Below are positions 24,422-32,816 of a stretch of 32,967 bases of DNA, piece after piece. Numbering within the stretch: position 1 is the first letter of the stretch; each line of letters begins with the position of its first letter. Origin of the DNA: an uncultured Alphaproteobacteria bacterium (GTDB lineage Bacteria > Pseudomonadota > Alphaproteobacteria > Bin95); assembly GCA_938083135.1 (NCBI GenBank), contig CALLKY010000102.1, positions 1-32,967 of the forward strand, read 5' to 3'. The position numbers were made by a program, and so were the translations under genes. The notes below the pieces were generated by a model that saw nothing but the letters and a program-made list of their open reading frames with translations, did not search any database and had not been told where the DNA came from.

Positions 24422-25654
24422 CTACTTACGCCTATCGACCAAAGCCACACCGTCATTGATGAGCGATTCGACCTCATCCGCGCTGATCCCCGCTTCTGCC
24501 AAAACTGCCCGTGTCGCGGAGCCATATTTTGGTGGGCCAGACCGTGCACCCCCCGGTGTACGGGATAGTTTCGCCTGGACGCCAAGCGCGCCATATCCAT
24601 CTTCAGCGCCAACGCGCATCTGCCGGAAGATCGTGTGCGGGTGCTCCATCACGTCGGGGATCGTGTTGACCGGCCCCGCCGGCACGCCCTTTTGCAGAAG
24701 TCCCAAGGCCAAAGGCTCGCACTCATATTGCGCCAACTTCTCCGCAAGCAGCGCTTTTAATGCGTCGCGGTTAGAGGATCGATCTGCATTGTCTTTAAAG
24801 CGAGGATCATCAGCCAGTTCCGGCGCTTCAATCGCATCGGCCAACCGTTTGAACTGGCCATTGTTACCTACGGCCAAAAACAGATCTTTGTCCTTAGTTG
24901 GGAAAACGTCATAGGGATAAACGTTCGGATGGGCATTGCCGGTAATGACGGGCGGCTTGCCGCTCATCAGATAGTTATTGCCTTGCGGGTGCAGCAACGC
25001 CACGGCGCTGTCATACAGCGTGATATCTAGGAACTGCCCCTTGCCCGACTTGCCCCGCTCCAACAGCGCCATCAGAATCGCAATGGCGGCATTGAGGCCC
25101 GTGCCCATGTCCACCATTGGCGTACCGACACGCACGGGGCCAGATTCTGGCGAGCCGTTGACGCTCATCATGCCAGACATTGCCTGGATCACTGCGTCAT
25201 ACCCAGGGAAGCCGCCAAGCGGCCCATCAGCGCCGAAGCCTGTTACGCGGCAATGGACGAGACGCGGAAAGCGCTCCGCCAGGACGTCCTTATACCCAAG
25301 ACCCCATTTTTCCAGCGTGCCTGGCTTGAAGTTCTCAATCAGAACGTCCGCGTCCTCAAGCAATTTCCCCAGCACGGCTTTGCCCGCCTCACTGGCGAGA
25401 TCAAGGCCGATGGAACGCTTGTTGCGGTTGACGCCCTGATAATAGGCGCTTTCGCCTTCCTCGTTGAATGGAGGGCCCCAATCCCGGGTTTCGTCACCCT
25501 GGGGCGGCTCGACCTTGATCACTTCGGCGCCATGATCCGCCAGGATCATTGTGCAATATGGCCCGCCCAGAACGCGGGTCAGATCAATGACCTTAAATCC
25601 AGCTAGGGCACCAGCGCTCATGGTTGAAAATGGGGAACTATCAGGAGACATCAT
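24422..25654 (-). CDS. CaiB/BaiF family (class III) CoA-transferase, operon end
   Basis: About 410 residues. Family motifs: LAGFKVIDLTRVLGGPYC, ADHGAEVIKVEPP, NRNKRSIGLDL, ENFKPGTLEKWGLGY, TGFGADGP and the catalytic Asp D182 in TPMVDMGTG, followed by GKGQFLDITLYDS. The paired ATGs at 25654/25651 were chosen because GAGAAAG lies just upstream and they follow the VOC stop by 16 bp; a longer frame starting at 25759 would overlap the VOC gene heavily. It is the last gene of a five-gene leftward operon with PrpB and MmgE/PrpD homologs. It probably activates or releases a dicarboxylate or hydroxy-acid intermediate as its CoA ester. Confidence 0.93.
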   Translation of the reverse strand: MMSPDSSPFSTMSAGALAGFKVIDLTRVLGGPYCTMILADHGAEVIKVEPPQGDETRDWGPPFNEEGESAYYQGVNRNKRSIGLDLASEAGKAVLGKLLEDADVLIENFKPGTLEKWGLGYKDVLAERFPRLVHCRVTGFGADGPLGGFPGYDAVIQAMSGMMSVNGSPESGPVRVGTPMVDMGTGLNAAIAILMALLERGKSGKGQFLDITLYDSAVALLHPQGNNYLMSGKPPVITGNAHPNVYPYDVFPTKDKDLFLAVGNNGQFKRLADAIEAPELADDPRFKDNADRSSNRDALKALLAEKLAQYECEPLALGLLQKGVPAGPVNTIPDVMEHPHTIFRQMRVGAEDGYGALGVQAKLSRTPGGARSGPPKYGSATRAVLAEAGISADEVESLINDGVALVDRRK

Positions 25655-25670
25655 ACTGCTTTCTCGAACT

Positions 25671-26105
25671 TCAGTCCGTTGGACGATCCACGACCCAAAG
25701 GTAGCCGTCGGGATCAGTAATATAGGCCTCACGCAGGCCATGGCCTTTATCGAGGGCACCTGCGAAAATCACATCGCCCCGTGTCCGGGCGCGGGCTTCA
25801 GCGGCGTCGGGGTCCATGTTGTGGAGACGCAATTCTACGCCGACGCCCCGGTGAGCACCCTCAGCCAAGCTGCCGTGAAGTGGATGGCTGTCATATGTGT
25901 GGTCCGCATGCAGGATCCACTCCGCACCCTGGGCGCGCATAACCGCGAAGTCAGGGTCGGCGTAGACGGCCTCAGCCTCCAGCACCTCAATGCCAAATGC
26001 GACCGCTGCGGCGACATCCTGCACCAATAGGTTCACGCCGAAACCTTTCAGGGACTTGCTGTAAGCCCCTGCTGGCATCCAGGGATCGCCTTCGCGCTTT
26101 TTCAT
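25671..26105 (-). CDS. VOC (glyoxalase/dioxygenase) superfamily protein
   Basis: 144 residues with paired beta-alpha-beta-beta-beta modules of the vicinal oxygen chelate fold: FGVNLLVQDVAAAVAF in the first, GVGVELRLHNMDPDAAEARA in the second, and the signature ending LREAYITDPDGYLWVVDRP. Potential metal ligands are the Glu in REAYITD and histidines in HADHTYDSHPLHG. Members are isomerases, epimerases, lyases or dioxygenases. In this operon a role on a CoA ester or branched hydroxy acid is plausible but not shown. The start overlaps the NADP-reductase stop by four bases (ATGA). Confidence 0.8.
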   Translation of the reverse strand: MKKREGDPWMPAGAYSKSLKGFGVNLLVQDVAAAVAFGIEVLEAEAVYADPDFAVMRAQGAEWILHADHTYDSHPLHGSLAEGAHRGVGVELRLHNMDPDAAEARARTRGDVIFAGALDKGHGLREAYITDPDGYLWVVDRPTD

Positions 26106-26779
26106 TTCGGTACATGCCTTCCGTCTTTCGTTGGCGTACCGGTGATGCGGATGCCAGCACCATCAATGCCATAGCGACGGTTCACCTGAATGATGAGTGA
26201 GGTCATTGCCTCCGCCGCTGCAGAATTCGCCAGTGGCCCAACATGCCAGCCGCGCATGCCTGCATCTTCAACCAGATCGATCACCGTCTGGCGCGCCGCG
26301 ACTTTATCGCCAGCGACCAGCACATCGCATTCCAGATCAGCCGCTGATTTCAGTTTATCTGCCGCAACGTTCTGGAAGGCAGAAACAACGGTCACGCCTT
26401 CGCCCAGCGCCTTCTGCGCATTGACGGCAGCAGACCCGCCTTCTGGCAACTGCACAGTGCCAACTTTGGGCGGCATCAGTGGAACGGTCGCGTCAATCAG
26501 AATCTTGCCCTCAAGCCCAGCCCGGGAAGCTTCCAGCGTGCCGAGTTGGTTGGCGTAAGGCACCGTGATCGCAACGATATCCGCCGCTGCAGCCGCTGCA
26601 AGGTTCTCCAGGCCAGTAACGCCGAAGTCTTTCAGGTCAGCCGCCGCTGCTTCTGCTTTTTCTGTGGTGCGGGAGCCGATGATGACTTTGTGGCCAGCTT
26701 TCGCCCAGCGCCGGGCAAGGCCAGTGCCAAGGTCGCCGGTGCCGCCAAGGATCGCGATCGTCTGCGGGGTCGATGTCAT
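26102..26779 (-). CDS. NADPH:coenzyme F420 reductase-like (NpdG family) protein
   Basis: 225 residues with the F420-dependent NADP reductase fold. Seen: a Rossmann start AILGGTGDLGTGLARRW, IIGSRTTEKAEAAA (an SR.. pattern favouring NADP), VAITVPYANQ, ILIDATVPL, VSAFQNVAADKL, DVLVAGDK, and the C-terminal GPLANSAAAEAMTSLIIQVNRRYG. This family usually passes hydride between NADPH and F420, a cofactor patchily distributed in proteobacteria. Homologs without F420 also exist, and no F420-synthesis gene is in the window. It lies 6 bp after the MmgE/PrpD gene and overlaps the VOC start. Confidence 0.82.
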   Translation of the reverse strand: MTSTPQTIAILGGTGDLGTGLARRWAKAGHKVIIGSRTTEKAEAAAADLKDFGVTGLENLAAAAAADIVAITVPYANQLGTLEASRAGLEGKILIDATVPLMPPKVGTVQLPEGGSAAVNAQKALGEGVTVVSAFQNVAADKLKSAADLECDVLVAGDKVAARQTVIDLVEDAGMRGWHVGPLANSAAAEAMTSLIIQVNRRYGIDGAGIRITGTPTKDGRHVPK

Positions 26780-26785
26780 GCTGTT

Positions 26786-28309
26786 CTAACTTTCCGTTCC
26801 GAAATCAAAAATGCCAGCGCCCGTCGGCGCGTTCGGCGTGACAGCGCCATGCGCTGCTGTTGGATTTAGGGCGAGAAGACCCGCCGCGTCCAGTCCGCCA
26901 AGGGATAATGTTTGCGTCACCACCCGCGCGGCCTCACCTTGCCCAAGCAAAGGTTCTGCCAGACGGGTGAATTTGGTGACATAATCCGCTTCCTGCCAGG
27001 GTGCCGCACCATTCGGATGCGCATCCGCCGCAGCCTTCTCGAAGTTCAGAACCTCACCAGATTTCAGCGTCAATTCCAACCGGCCGCCATAAGCACGTTC
27101 GGTTGGATCATCGGCGTGATATCTGCGCGTCCATTCATCGTCGAGCATTGTTTCAACGCGGTTCCACAAAGCCACAGTCCTCTCACGGCCCGCCCGTTCC
27201 GGCGTATAACTGGCTTCATGGTCCCAGGCACGGTCTTCAAGCGCGACTGCGAGGATATACATGATGGAGTGATCCAAGGTCTCACGGCTGGCCTTCGGGT
27301 CCATCTTCTGGGGATCATTCGCACCGGTACCGATCACAAAATGTGTGTGGTCTGATGTGTGCAGCACAGCCCGTTCAATCATCGCAGGATCAACCGCAGC
27401 GCGGGCTTCAAACGCCAGATCAATGATCGCTTGGGCCTGATATTCCGCCGAATGTGCTTTCGGGAATGTCTCTAGAATCCCGGCGGGCGGCGCGCCGCGT
27501 ATCGGCAGGCGGACCGTGTATCGTGCGTCCTTACCGGCGAGCATCCACGGAATGATTGAGTCTTCGCCCTCATAAATCGGATTAGGCGCACCCTCACCCC
27601 GCATAGCCCGATCAAGCGCCTCAACGGCGATCTTGCCAGCCTGCGCCGGGGCATATGCTTTCCACGAGCTAATATCGCCCTTGCGCGATTGCCGGGTCGC
27701 AAAACTCAGGTGGACCGCCTGATTGATCGCTTCATAGATCACACGCGGTGCCACACCCATGAGTGATCCTGCACCTGCTGCAATTGCCGGTGCCAAATGA
27801 GCCACATGGTCTTTCTTGAAAGAATGCAGATCAATCGCACGGACCAAGGCCACGTGGATTTCATAGGCAATGGCAATCGCACGGGTTAGCGCAACGCCGC
27901 TCCGCCCCGTCTGCTGCGCCACGGCCAGGAGCGGTGCGATACAGTCACTTGGGTGGGCGAAGTCTGCGGCGAGATAGGTATCGTTGTAGTCCAGTTCCCG
28001 AACAGCGACGCCATTGGCAAACCCGGCCCATTCACAATCGACACGAATATCTGGGCTCAACCCAAGCAATGCCGCGCCGCCTGCACGCGGATGCGCCAAC
28101 GCCATTGCCCGGGCAGAAGCCACAGGACTGCGATTGATCGCCGCCAGGCCCACGGCAAAGCTATCGAGCACCCGCAGCCGCACCATCTGGCCGATGTCTG
28201 GCGGAATATCTGGCGAGGACGCTGCCCAGGCGGCCATGCGGCCAGCCAACTGCTCTTCCCAATGGGGAGTCTCACCCGAAGGAAGTGCGCGGATTGTGTA
28301 ATCCCGCAT
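26786..28309 (-). CDS. MmgE/PrpD family dehydratase, copy 1
   Basis: 507 residues of the 2-methylcitrate dehydratase / cis-aconitate decarboxylase superfamily. Helical N-terminal features include RLRVLDSFAVGLAA, FANGVAVRELDYNDTY, HPSDCIAPLLAVAQ, AYEIHVAL and the DHVAHLAPAIAAGAG stretch. The C-terminal alpha/beta lid contains FPKAHSAEYQAQAIIDLA and DHSIMYILAVAL, positions where the family has substrate-contacting His residues. It is somewhat longer than typical. ATG and the prpB stop share one base (TGATG), so it is coupled to the lyase gene upstream. Together they would perform dehydration (or hydration) and retro-aldol cleavage of a tricarboxylate. Only 27-30% type divergence from copy 2 is expected by eye; the two are not recent duplicates. 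Confidence 0.9.
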   Translation of the reverse strand: MRDYTIRALPSGETPHWEEQLAGRMAAWAASSPDIPPDIGQMVRLRVLDSFAVGLAAINRSPVASARAMALAHPRAGGAALLGLSPDIRVDCEWAGFANGVAVRELDYNDTYLAADFAHPSDCIAPLLAVAQQTGRSGVALTRAIAIAYEIHVALVRAIDLHSFKKDHVAHLAPAIAAGAGSLMGVAPRVIYEAINQAVHLSFATRQSRKGDISSWKAYAPAQAGKIAVEALDRAMRGEGAPNPIYEGEDSIIPWMLAGKDARYTVRLPIRGAPPAGILETFPKAHSAEYQAQAIIDLAFEARAAVDPAMIERAVLHTSDHTHFVIGTGANDPQKMDPKASRETLDHSIMYILAVALEDRAWDHEASYTPERAGRERTVALWNRVETMLDDEWTRRYHADDPTERAYGGRLELTLKSGEVLNFEKAAADAHPNGAAPWQEADYVTKFTRLAEPLLGQGEAARVVTQTLSLGGLDAAGLLALNPTAAHGAVTPNAPTGAGIFDFGTES

Positions 28310-29241
28310 CAGGAGTTCCGTGGCCCGGCAATCCGAATATCATCGGGAACAATCGTTTCGGCCACGCTGTCATCCAGCACTTCGAACTCATGATATCCAA
28401 TGGTTTCGTAAAGCTCAGCTCGGGTTTGCATTTTGTCCAGATGATTAATCAACGTGTCCTCAGCTTTCAGCGCGCCATACATCTCCTGCATCGCCTTCGA
28501 GGCGACACGGAGGCTGGAGACGGGCCAGATCACGACCTTGCAGCCGAATTCTTCAAACTGCTTGGCCGTGTAATAGGGCGTGCGGCCAAATTCCGTCATG
28601 TTCGCCATGAAAGGTGCCCCACATTCGGTGGAGAAGCGGCGGAATTCTTCCGGCGTCTTGATGCCGTCCGCAAATACCAAATCCGCGCCCGCTTGGACGT
28701 ACAGCTTGGCCCGCGCGATCCCGGCTTCCAGCCCTTCGGCCTGCACAGCATCCGTCCGCGCGATGATGCGGAGGTGGCGGCGCGCCTTGCGGGCAGCGGC
28801 GACTTTGCGGGCCATGCCTTCTGGCGTCTCCAGAAGCTTATCGTTCAGATGGCCACATTTCTTGGGCAGCACCTGGTCTTCCATCTGAATGGCCGCGGCA
28901 CCTGCGTCTTCAAGCTCACGGACCGTCCGCATAACGTTCAGAACTTCGCCATATCCGGTATCGCCATCAACAATCAGCGGCAATTGCGTCGCCCGGTGGA
29001 TTGTGCGGACGACGAAGCAAAGGTCATCCAGCGTAATAACCCCAAGGTCTGGCAGCGCCATAGAGGCCGTTACGGCGGCACCTGAAACATATAGGCAATC
29101 AAACCCAGCGTTCTTCGCCAGCACGCCCGCCATAGCGTTATGCGCGCCTGGCGCGCGGACAATGCCCGGCCTATCAACCAGCGCCTGAAATCGCTCACCC
29201 ATGGGCGTTGAATCCCAATCGTCCGCTACCAGCCAAGTCAT
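28309..29241 (-). CDS. prpB: Methylisocitrate lyase-like protein (PEP mutase / ICL superfamily)
   Basis: 310 residues. Superfamily marks: VDGDTGYGEV with the Mg-binding Asp residues, IQMEDQVLPKKCGH with the lyase-specific catalytic Cys at about C129, IIARTDAVQAEGLE, and GADLVFADGIKT. The KKCGH loop is found in isocitrate and methylisocitrate lyases and absent in PEP mutases and oxaloacetate decarboxylases, so C-C lyase chemistry is favoured. The exact substrate (2-methylisocitrate, 2,3-dimethylmalate or other) is open. The ATG at 29241 follows a GGGGGACGGG stretch; starting further upstream would run into the shared dyad. It is the first gene of the leftward operon. Confidence 0.87.
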   Translation of the reverse strand: MTWLVADDWDSTPMGERFQALVDRPGIVRAPGAHNAMAGVLAKNAGFDCLYVSGAAVTASMALPDLGVITLDDLCFVVRTIHRATQLPLIVDGDTGYGEVLNVMRTVRELEDAGAAAIQMEDQVLPKKCGHLNDKLLETPEGMARKVAAARKARRHLRIIARTDAVQAEGLEAGIARAKLYVQAGADLVFADGIKTPEEFRRFSTECGAPFMANMTEFGRTPYYTAKQFEEFGCKVVIWPVSSLRVASKAMQEMYGALKAEDTLINHLDKMQTRAELYETIGYHEFEVLDDSVAETIVPDDIRIAGPRNS

Positions 29242-29265
29242 GACCCGTCCCCCGCCCTTTGTCAG

Positions 29266-29296
29266 TTCCTTGGCTCTTGCGTGGAGGGCCAAGGAA
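29266..29296. promoter_or_regulatory. Dyad between divergent prpB and prpF operons, probable operator
   Basis: TTCCTTGGC (29266-29274) and GCCAAGGAA (29288-29296) are perfect 9-base inverted arms, 22 bp centre to centre, two helical turns. It lies in the 98-bp divergent spacer, 25 bp from prpB and 43 bp from prpF, where one dimeric regulator could control both operons. No regulator gene is adjacent. Confidence 0.6.
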
Positions 29297-29339
29297 ACTC
29301 AATAATCTGGATCATACCGCGCCTTTTGGAGGACGCCAG

Positions 29340-30518
29340 ATGCGTCAACGGAAAATCCCTGCTGCCTTTATCCGTGGCGGCACCAGCAAGGCCGTCGTGT
29401 TCCATGCACGCGACCTGCCGGCGGACCGCGATCTGTGGCCAGAACTGTTCGTCGCAACACTGGGCGCTGATGATCCAAACGGTCGCCAGTTGAACGGCAT
29501 GGGCGGCGGCATCTCCTCCCTCTCGAAGATCTGCGTTGTCAGTCCGCCAAGCCGGGATGACGCTGATATCGACTATTCATTCTTTCAACTCACGCCCAGC
29601 AACGCCTCCGTTGATATCTCTGGAAACTGCGGAAATATGTCGAGCGCTATCGGGCCGTTTGCGCTGGATGAAGGCTTAGTTCAGGCCGAAGGCGGCAAGA
29701 CAGAAGTTCGCATTCACAACACCAATACCGGCAAGATCATCCGCGCCCGCTTCGATGTAGACGAAGGCATGGCCGCAGTAGACGGCCCGTTCACGCTGCC
29801 CGGCGTCGGTGGCCCTGGTGCCCAGGTAACCTTGGATTTCCTTGATCCAGGCGGCGCCAAGACAGGTACACTGGCTCCCACTGGCAATACACGCGATGTG
29901 TTGAATGTGCCGGGGGTAGGCCAGATCGAAGCCAGCATGATCGATGCAGCAAACCCCTGCGTCTTCGTGCGCGCCAGCGATATCGGCATCACAGGCGCAG
30001 AAGCACCAGATGTGCTTGAGGCTGACACCGCTTTCTTAGCGCGCATGGAAGCCGTTCGCCGTGCTGCAAGCGTCGCCATGGGGCTTTCTGGCACCTTGGA
30101 GGAAGCGGCGAAAATTCCCAGCATCCCTAAGGTCGCGACTGTGGCCGCACCCATAGATCAAACACTGCTAACGGGCGATCTATTGCCAGCGAATGAAACA
30201 GACATCGTCGTCCGCATGATATCTATCGGCCAGCCCCACCGGGCTGTGCCGCTGACAGGCGCCCTCTGCCTTGCCGTCGCGACCAAACTGCCAGGCTCAA
30301 TCCCGTTTGAGCTTTGCCGCGATGGCGTAGATCAAGTCCGTGTCGCACAAGCATCCGGGCTCACGGTGGTTGAGGCTGACATGACAGAAACCGCAAATGG
30401 ATGGCGTGCTGAAAGCGCCAGTGTCATCCGCACCCAGCGACGGTTGATGGATGGCTATGTCTATGCCTCCGCCGCACGCACGCCCGGCATGGATGCCCTC
30501 CAAGCCGCTGCTGAATAG
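29340..30518 (+). CDS. prpF: PrpF family isomerase (2-methylaconitate isomerase-like)
   Basis: 392 residues of the PrpF family, which has the diaminopimelate-epimerase fold and isomerises 2-methylaconitate (or aconitate) by proton transfer. Seen: an N-terminal KIPAAFIRGGTSKAVVF, GMGGGISSLSKICVV, and the signature SGNCGNMSSAIGPFAL; a second-half motif is IGQPHRAVPLTGALCL. In the methylcitrate pathway of some bacteria PrpF acts with AcnD; no AcnD is encoded here, only MmgE/PrpD proteins. GGAGG at 29328-29332 supports the ATG at 29340. It is the first gene of the rightward operon. Confidence 0.92.
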   Translation: MRQRKIPAAFIRGGTSKAVVFHARDLPADRDLWPELFVATLGADDPNGRQLNGMGGGISSLSKICVVSPPSRDDADIDYSFFQLTPSNASVDISGNCGNMSSAIGPFALDEGLVQAEGGKTEVRIHNTNTGKIIRARFDVDEGMAAVDGPFTLPGVGGPGAQVTLDFLDPGGAKTGTLAPTGNTRDVLNVPGVGQIEASMIDAANPCVFVRASDIGITGAEAPDVLEADTAFLARMEAVRRAASVAMGLSGTLEEAAKIPSIPKVATVAAPIDQTLLTGDLLPANETDIVVRMISIGQPHRAVPLTGALCLAVATKLPGSIPFELCRDGVDQVRVAQASGLTVVEADMTETANGWRAESASVIRTQRRLMDGYVYASAARTPGMDALQAAAE

Positions 30519-30527
30519 GAATATCTG

Positions 30528-31886
30528 ATGGATATGAATGCCCCCACCCGCACCCTCGCTGAATGGTCTCATGGGTTTTCAGGCGCTGACCTGAACGACG
30601 CTTGCCGTCACGCCACGCGCCTCGCAATCCTGGATACGTTGGCTGCGGGCCGCTACGGCATGCCGGAGCCATGGACGAAAATGACCCGTGAAATGGTCGC
30701 TGCCCTGCCGCCAGCGCCAGGAACGCCAGGCCTCGCGCGGTTATGGGGGGATAAGCAAGCAACCATGCGCCCGGCAGATGCAGCGCTCGTCAATGGCGTC
30801 GCTGCCCATGCGTTTGAGTTGGATGACTTCTCCGCCAAGCTGCATCCGGGCGCGGTGGTGCTTCCCGCAGCCTTAGCCGTCGCAGAAGCGCGCGGGTCAT
30901 CCATGGAAGACCTGCTCATCGCCACTGCCCTTGGCTATGAGACAATGATCCGCATTAGCCTGGCGCTAGACCCAAACATGGCGCGGCTGCGGGGCTGGCA
31001 TCTTACTGGCGTCGTCGGTCCACTTGGGGCGGCCATAGCAGTCGCCAAGCTGATGAACCTGACGGCGGAGCAAACCACCTGGGCGCTCGGCCTCGCCGCG
31101 ACACAGGGTGCGGGACTATTCGCGTTCAATGCCGATGGTGCCATGTCAAAGCGCTTGCACCCGGGCCGCGCCGCCCAATCTGGCATTATGGCCGCAGAAC
31201 TCGCCGCACGGGGCTTCACTGGCCCTGCAACTGTGCTGGAAGTGGAAGATGGCGGCTATCTGCGCGCGTTCTCTGACGATTGGAAGCTGGAGCCGATTAC
31301 GGACGGATTAGGCCAGGACTGGTGCCTGCTCGACGTTAATTTCAAGCCCTATGCCTGCTGCGGCAGCGTCCATTGCTATGTGGATGCCGCTAAACAAATC
31401 CGCAGTGAAATTGGCGGCGCGCCAACAAGGGACCAGCCAATCCGCGCAGGTGTCGCCCGTGTCGTTGATGTGCAATGCGGCTATGATTATAAGCCGGGCG
31501 CGGTCCTGAATTCACAGATGAGCCTCCGCTATTGCCTCGCTGTAGCCCTGCTGGACGGGGAAGCCTTGCCCGCACAGTTCCGGGATGATCGCATCAATGA
31601 CCCCGCCGTCACGGCGCTTGCCCAACGGATCGAATTGGTGCCGGACCCTGAATTGGACCAACTGTACCCCACGCACTATTCCGGCTGGGCGGAAGTGGGC
31701 AATACGCGCGCCTTCATCAAGGACCCTGCAGGCTCCACCGCCAACCCGAACCGGGAAGCCGCACTCCGCCAGAAGGCGCACGCACTGTTCGCGGATTTAA
31801 ACCACCCAGAAGGGGCCGCGCGCCTGGAAGCAGCCGTTGAATCCGGCAGCGGCGCTAAGGACCTGCTGGATAGCTTCGCCGCGTGA
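30528..31886 (+). CDS. MmgE/PrpD family dehydratase, copy 2
   Basis: 452 residues, the usual family length. Seen: HATRLAILDTLAAGRYG, VNGVAAHAFELDDF, HPGAVVLPAALAVAE, LRGWHLTGVVGPLGAA, SKRLHPGRAAQSGIMAAELA and FKPYACCGSVHCYVDAA. The K-R-L-H-P-G-R-A-A-Q-S-G element is the classic middle signature of MmgE/PrpD proteins and is clearer here than in copy 1. Cis-aconitate decarboxylase and 2-methylcitrate dehydratase share this fold, so hydration/dehydration or decarboxylation are both possible. It starts 9 bp after prpF, with AGGAA as ribosome-binding site, and its stop overlaps the next GTG start. Confidence 0.92.
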   Translation: MDMNAPTRTLAEWSHGFSGADLNDACRHATRLAILDTLAAGRYGMPEPWTKMTREMVAALPPAPGTPGLARLWGDKQATMRPADAALVNGVAAHAFELDDFSAKLHPGAVVLPAALAVAEARGSSMEDLLIATALGYETMIRISLALDPNMARLRGWHLTGVVGPLGAAIAVAKLMNLTAEQTTWALGLAATQGAGLFAFNADGAMSKRLHPGRAAQSGIMAAELAARGFTGPATVLEVEDGGYLRAFSDDWKLEPITDGLGQDWCLLDVNFKPYACCGSVHCYVDAAKQIRSEIGGAPTRDQPIRAGVARVVDVQCGYDYKPGAVLNSQMSLRYCLAVALLDGEALPAQFRDDRINDPAVTALAQRIELVPDPELDQLYPTHYSGWAEVGNTRAFIKDPAGSTANPNREAALRQKAHALFADLNHPEGAARLEAAVESGSGAKDLLDSFAA

Positions 31887-32605
31887 ATACCACCTTCCCG
31901 GACAAACAATCCGCCCGTGAGCATGTCTGGGAGCGGCTGGACCAGGAAAAACTCGCCGCATACCCCTTCCCGCCCAAGGGCCGCATTCCGAACTTCAAGG
32001 GCGCTAAGGATGCTGCTGCGAACCTCTTCACGCTGGAGCCATGGGCCAGTGCGACGCGCATCAAAGTAAACCCAGACAGCCCCCAACGCTTCGTCCGCGC
32101 AGAGGCGCTGCGGCGCGGCGTGGAAGTGTACGTTGCAACCCCAAAGCTGGTGGGCGGATTCATGCTTCTGGACCCGGCGCGCATCCCCGTAGACGCAATC
32201 TACAAGGCCAGTGCGCGTGCAAACTGGCCGCAATACGCCGTGCCCATCGCGTTGGATGACTTGCCCCACATGGACGCCATCGTCGCCGGATCCGTCGCCG
32301 TAACGAAAGATGGCAGGCGGGCCGGTAAGGGGGCAGGCTATAGCGACCTGGAATTCGCCATCCTCCGCGAACTCGGCCACCCACCCTGCCCCGTGGCAAC
32401 TACGGTGCATGACGTGCAGGTAATCGATGGTGTGCCGACAGAAGCCATAGACCAACACCTAGCCGCCATCGCCACGCCCACAAAAGCATGGCTAACGGGC
32501 GCGGACCCGGCAGACGCCCCCACAGGCATAGACTGGTCCCGCATCGATGACGCCGCCCTTAAAGCCATGCCACCTTTGCAGGATATTCAAAACCGCAACA
32601 ACTGA
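31883..32605 (+). CDS. 5-formyltetrahydrofolate cyclo-ligase (MTHFS) family protein
   Basis: 240 residues beginning at a GTG that overlaps the previous stop (GTGA). Seen: a basic start (PDKQSAREHVWERL), VKVNPDSPQ-like IKVNPDSPQRFVRAEAL, GVEVYVATPKL, MDAIVAGSVAVTKDGRRAGKGAGYSDLE and CPVATTVHDVQVIDGVP. The GKGAGYSDLE loop matches the GKG.GY.D element that binds ATP or folate in MTHFS-fold proteins. It is not the housekeeping FAU-type enzyme by length and motif, but resembles a subgroup found beside catabolic genes. Its role in this operon is unknown; a folate-linked or acid-activation step is possible. Confidence 0.8.
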   Translation: MNTTFPDKQSAREHVWERLDQEKLAAYPFPPKGRIPNFKGAKDAAANLFTLEPWASATRIKVNPDSPQRFVRAEALRRGVEVYVATPKLVGGFMLLDPARIPVDAIYKASARANWPQYAVPIALDDLPHMDAIVAGSVAVTKDGRRAGKGAGYSDLEFAILRELGHPPCPVATTVHDVQVIDGVPTEAIDQHLAAIATPTKAWLTGADPADAPTGIDWSRIDDAALKAMPPLQDIQNRNN

Positions 32606-32620
32606 TGGCTTGCCGTCTGG

Positions 32621-32645
32621 CGCAGGTAGCGCTATCTACCCTGCG
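32621..32645 (+). other. Hairpin between the MTHFS-like gene and tRNA-Leu
   Basis: CGCAGGTAG (32621-32629) pairs with CTACCCTGCG (32636-32645) with one bulged C. No T-run follows. It might be a processing site before the tRNA or a weak transcription stop. Confidence 0.4.
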
Positions 32646-32650
32646 ACGAT

Positions 32651-32735
32651 GCGGGTGTGGCGGAATCGGTAGACGCGGCAGATTCAAAATCTGTTTTCTT
32701 CGGAAGTGGGAGTTCGAGTCTCCCCACCCGCACCA
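32651..32735 (+). tRNA. tRNA-Leu (anticodon CAA)
   Basis: Acceptor GCGGGTG pairs with CACCCGC, the discriminator is A, and CCA is encoded (32733-32735). The anticodon stem GCAGA/TCTGT holds loop TTCAAAA with anticodon CAA, reading UUG. A long variable arm (TTTTCTTCGGAAGTG region) and T arm with GTTCGAGTC are typical of tRNA-Leu. Length is 85. Confidence 0.96.
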
Positions 32736-32792
32736 TATGCAGCTACACAACATGTTGATTATTCGGCATATTTATAAAATACTAACTCTGAG

Positions 32793-32816
32793 TGGTACGT
32801 TTTTTGGTACACTTTT
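32793..32816. repeat. Tandem 12-bp repeat downstream of tRNA-Leu
   Basis: TGGTACGTTTTT (32793-32804) is followed directly by TGGTACACTTTT, identical at 10 of 12 positions. It lies in an AT-rich stretch beginning right after the tRNA, together with the palindrome CAACATGTTG (32747-32756). No gene is evident from 32736 to the window end (232 bp). Such repeats flank integrase sites beside tRNA genes in some genomes, but no integrase is visible. Confidence 0.6.

Noticed and set aside
28285-29085. 266-codon plus-strand frame opposite prpB
   Set aside because: It is the antisense reading of the well-supported lyase gene, and its sequence shows no protein family.
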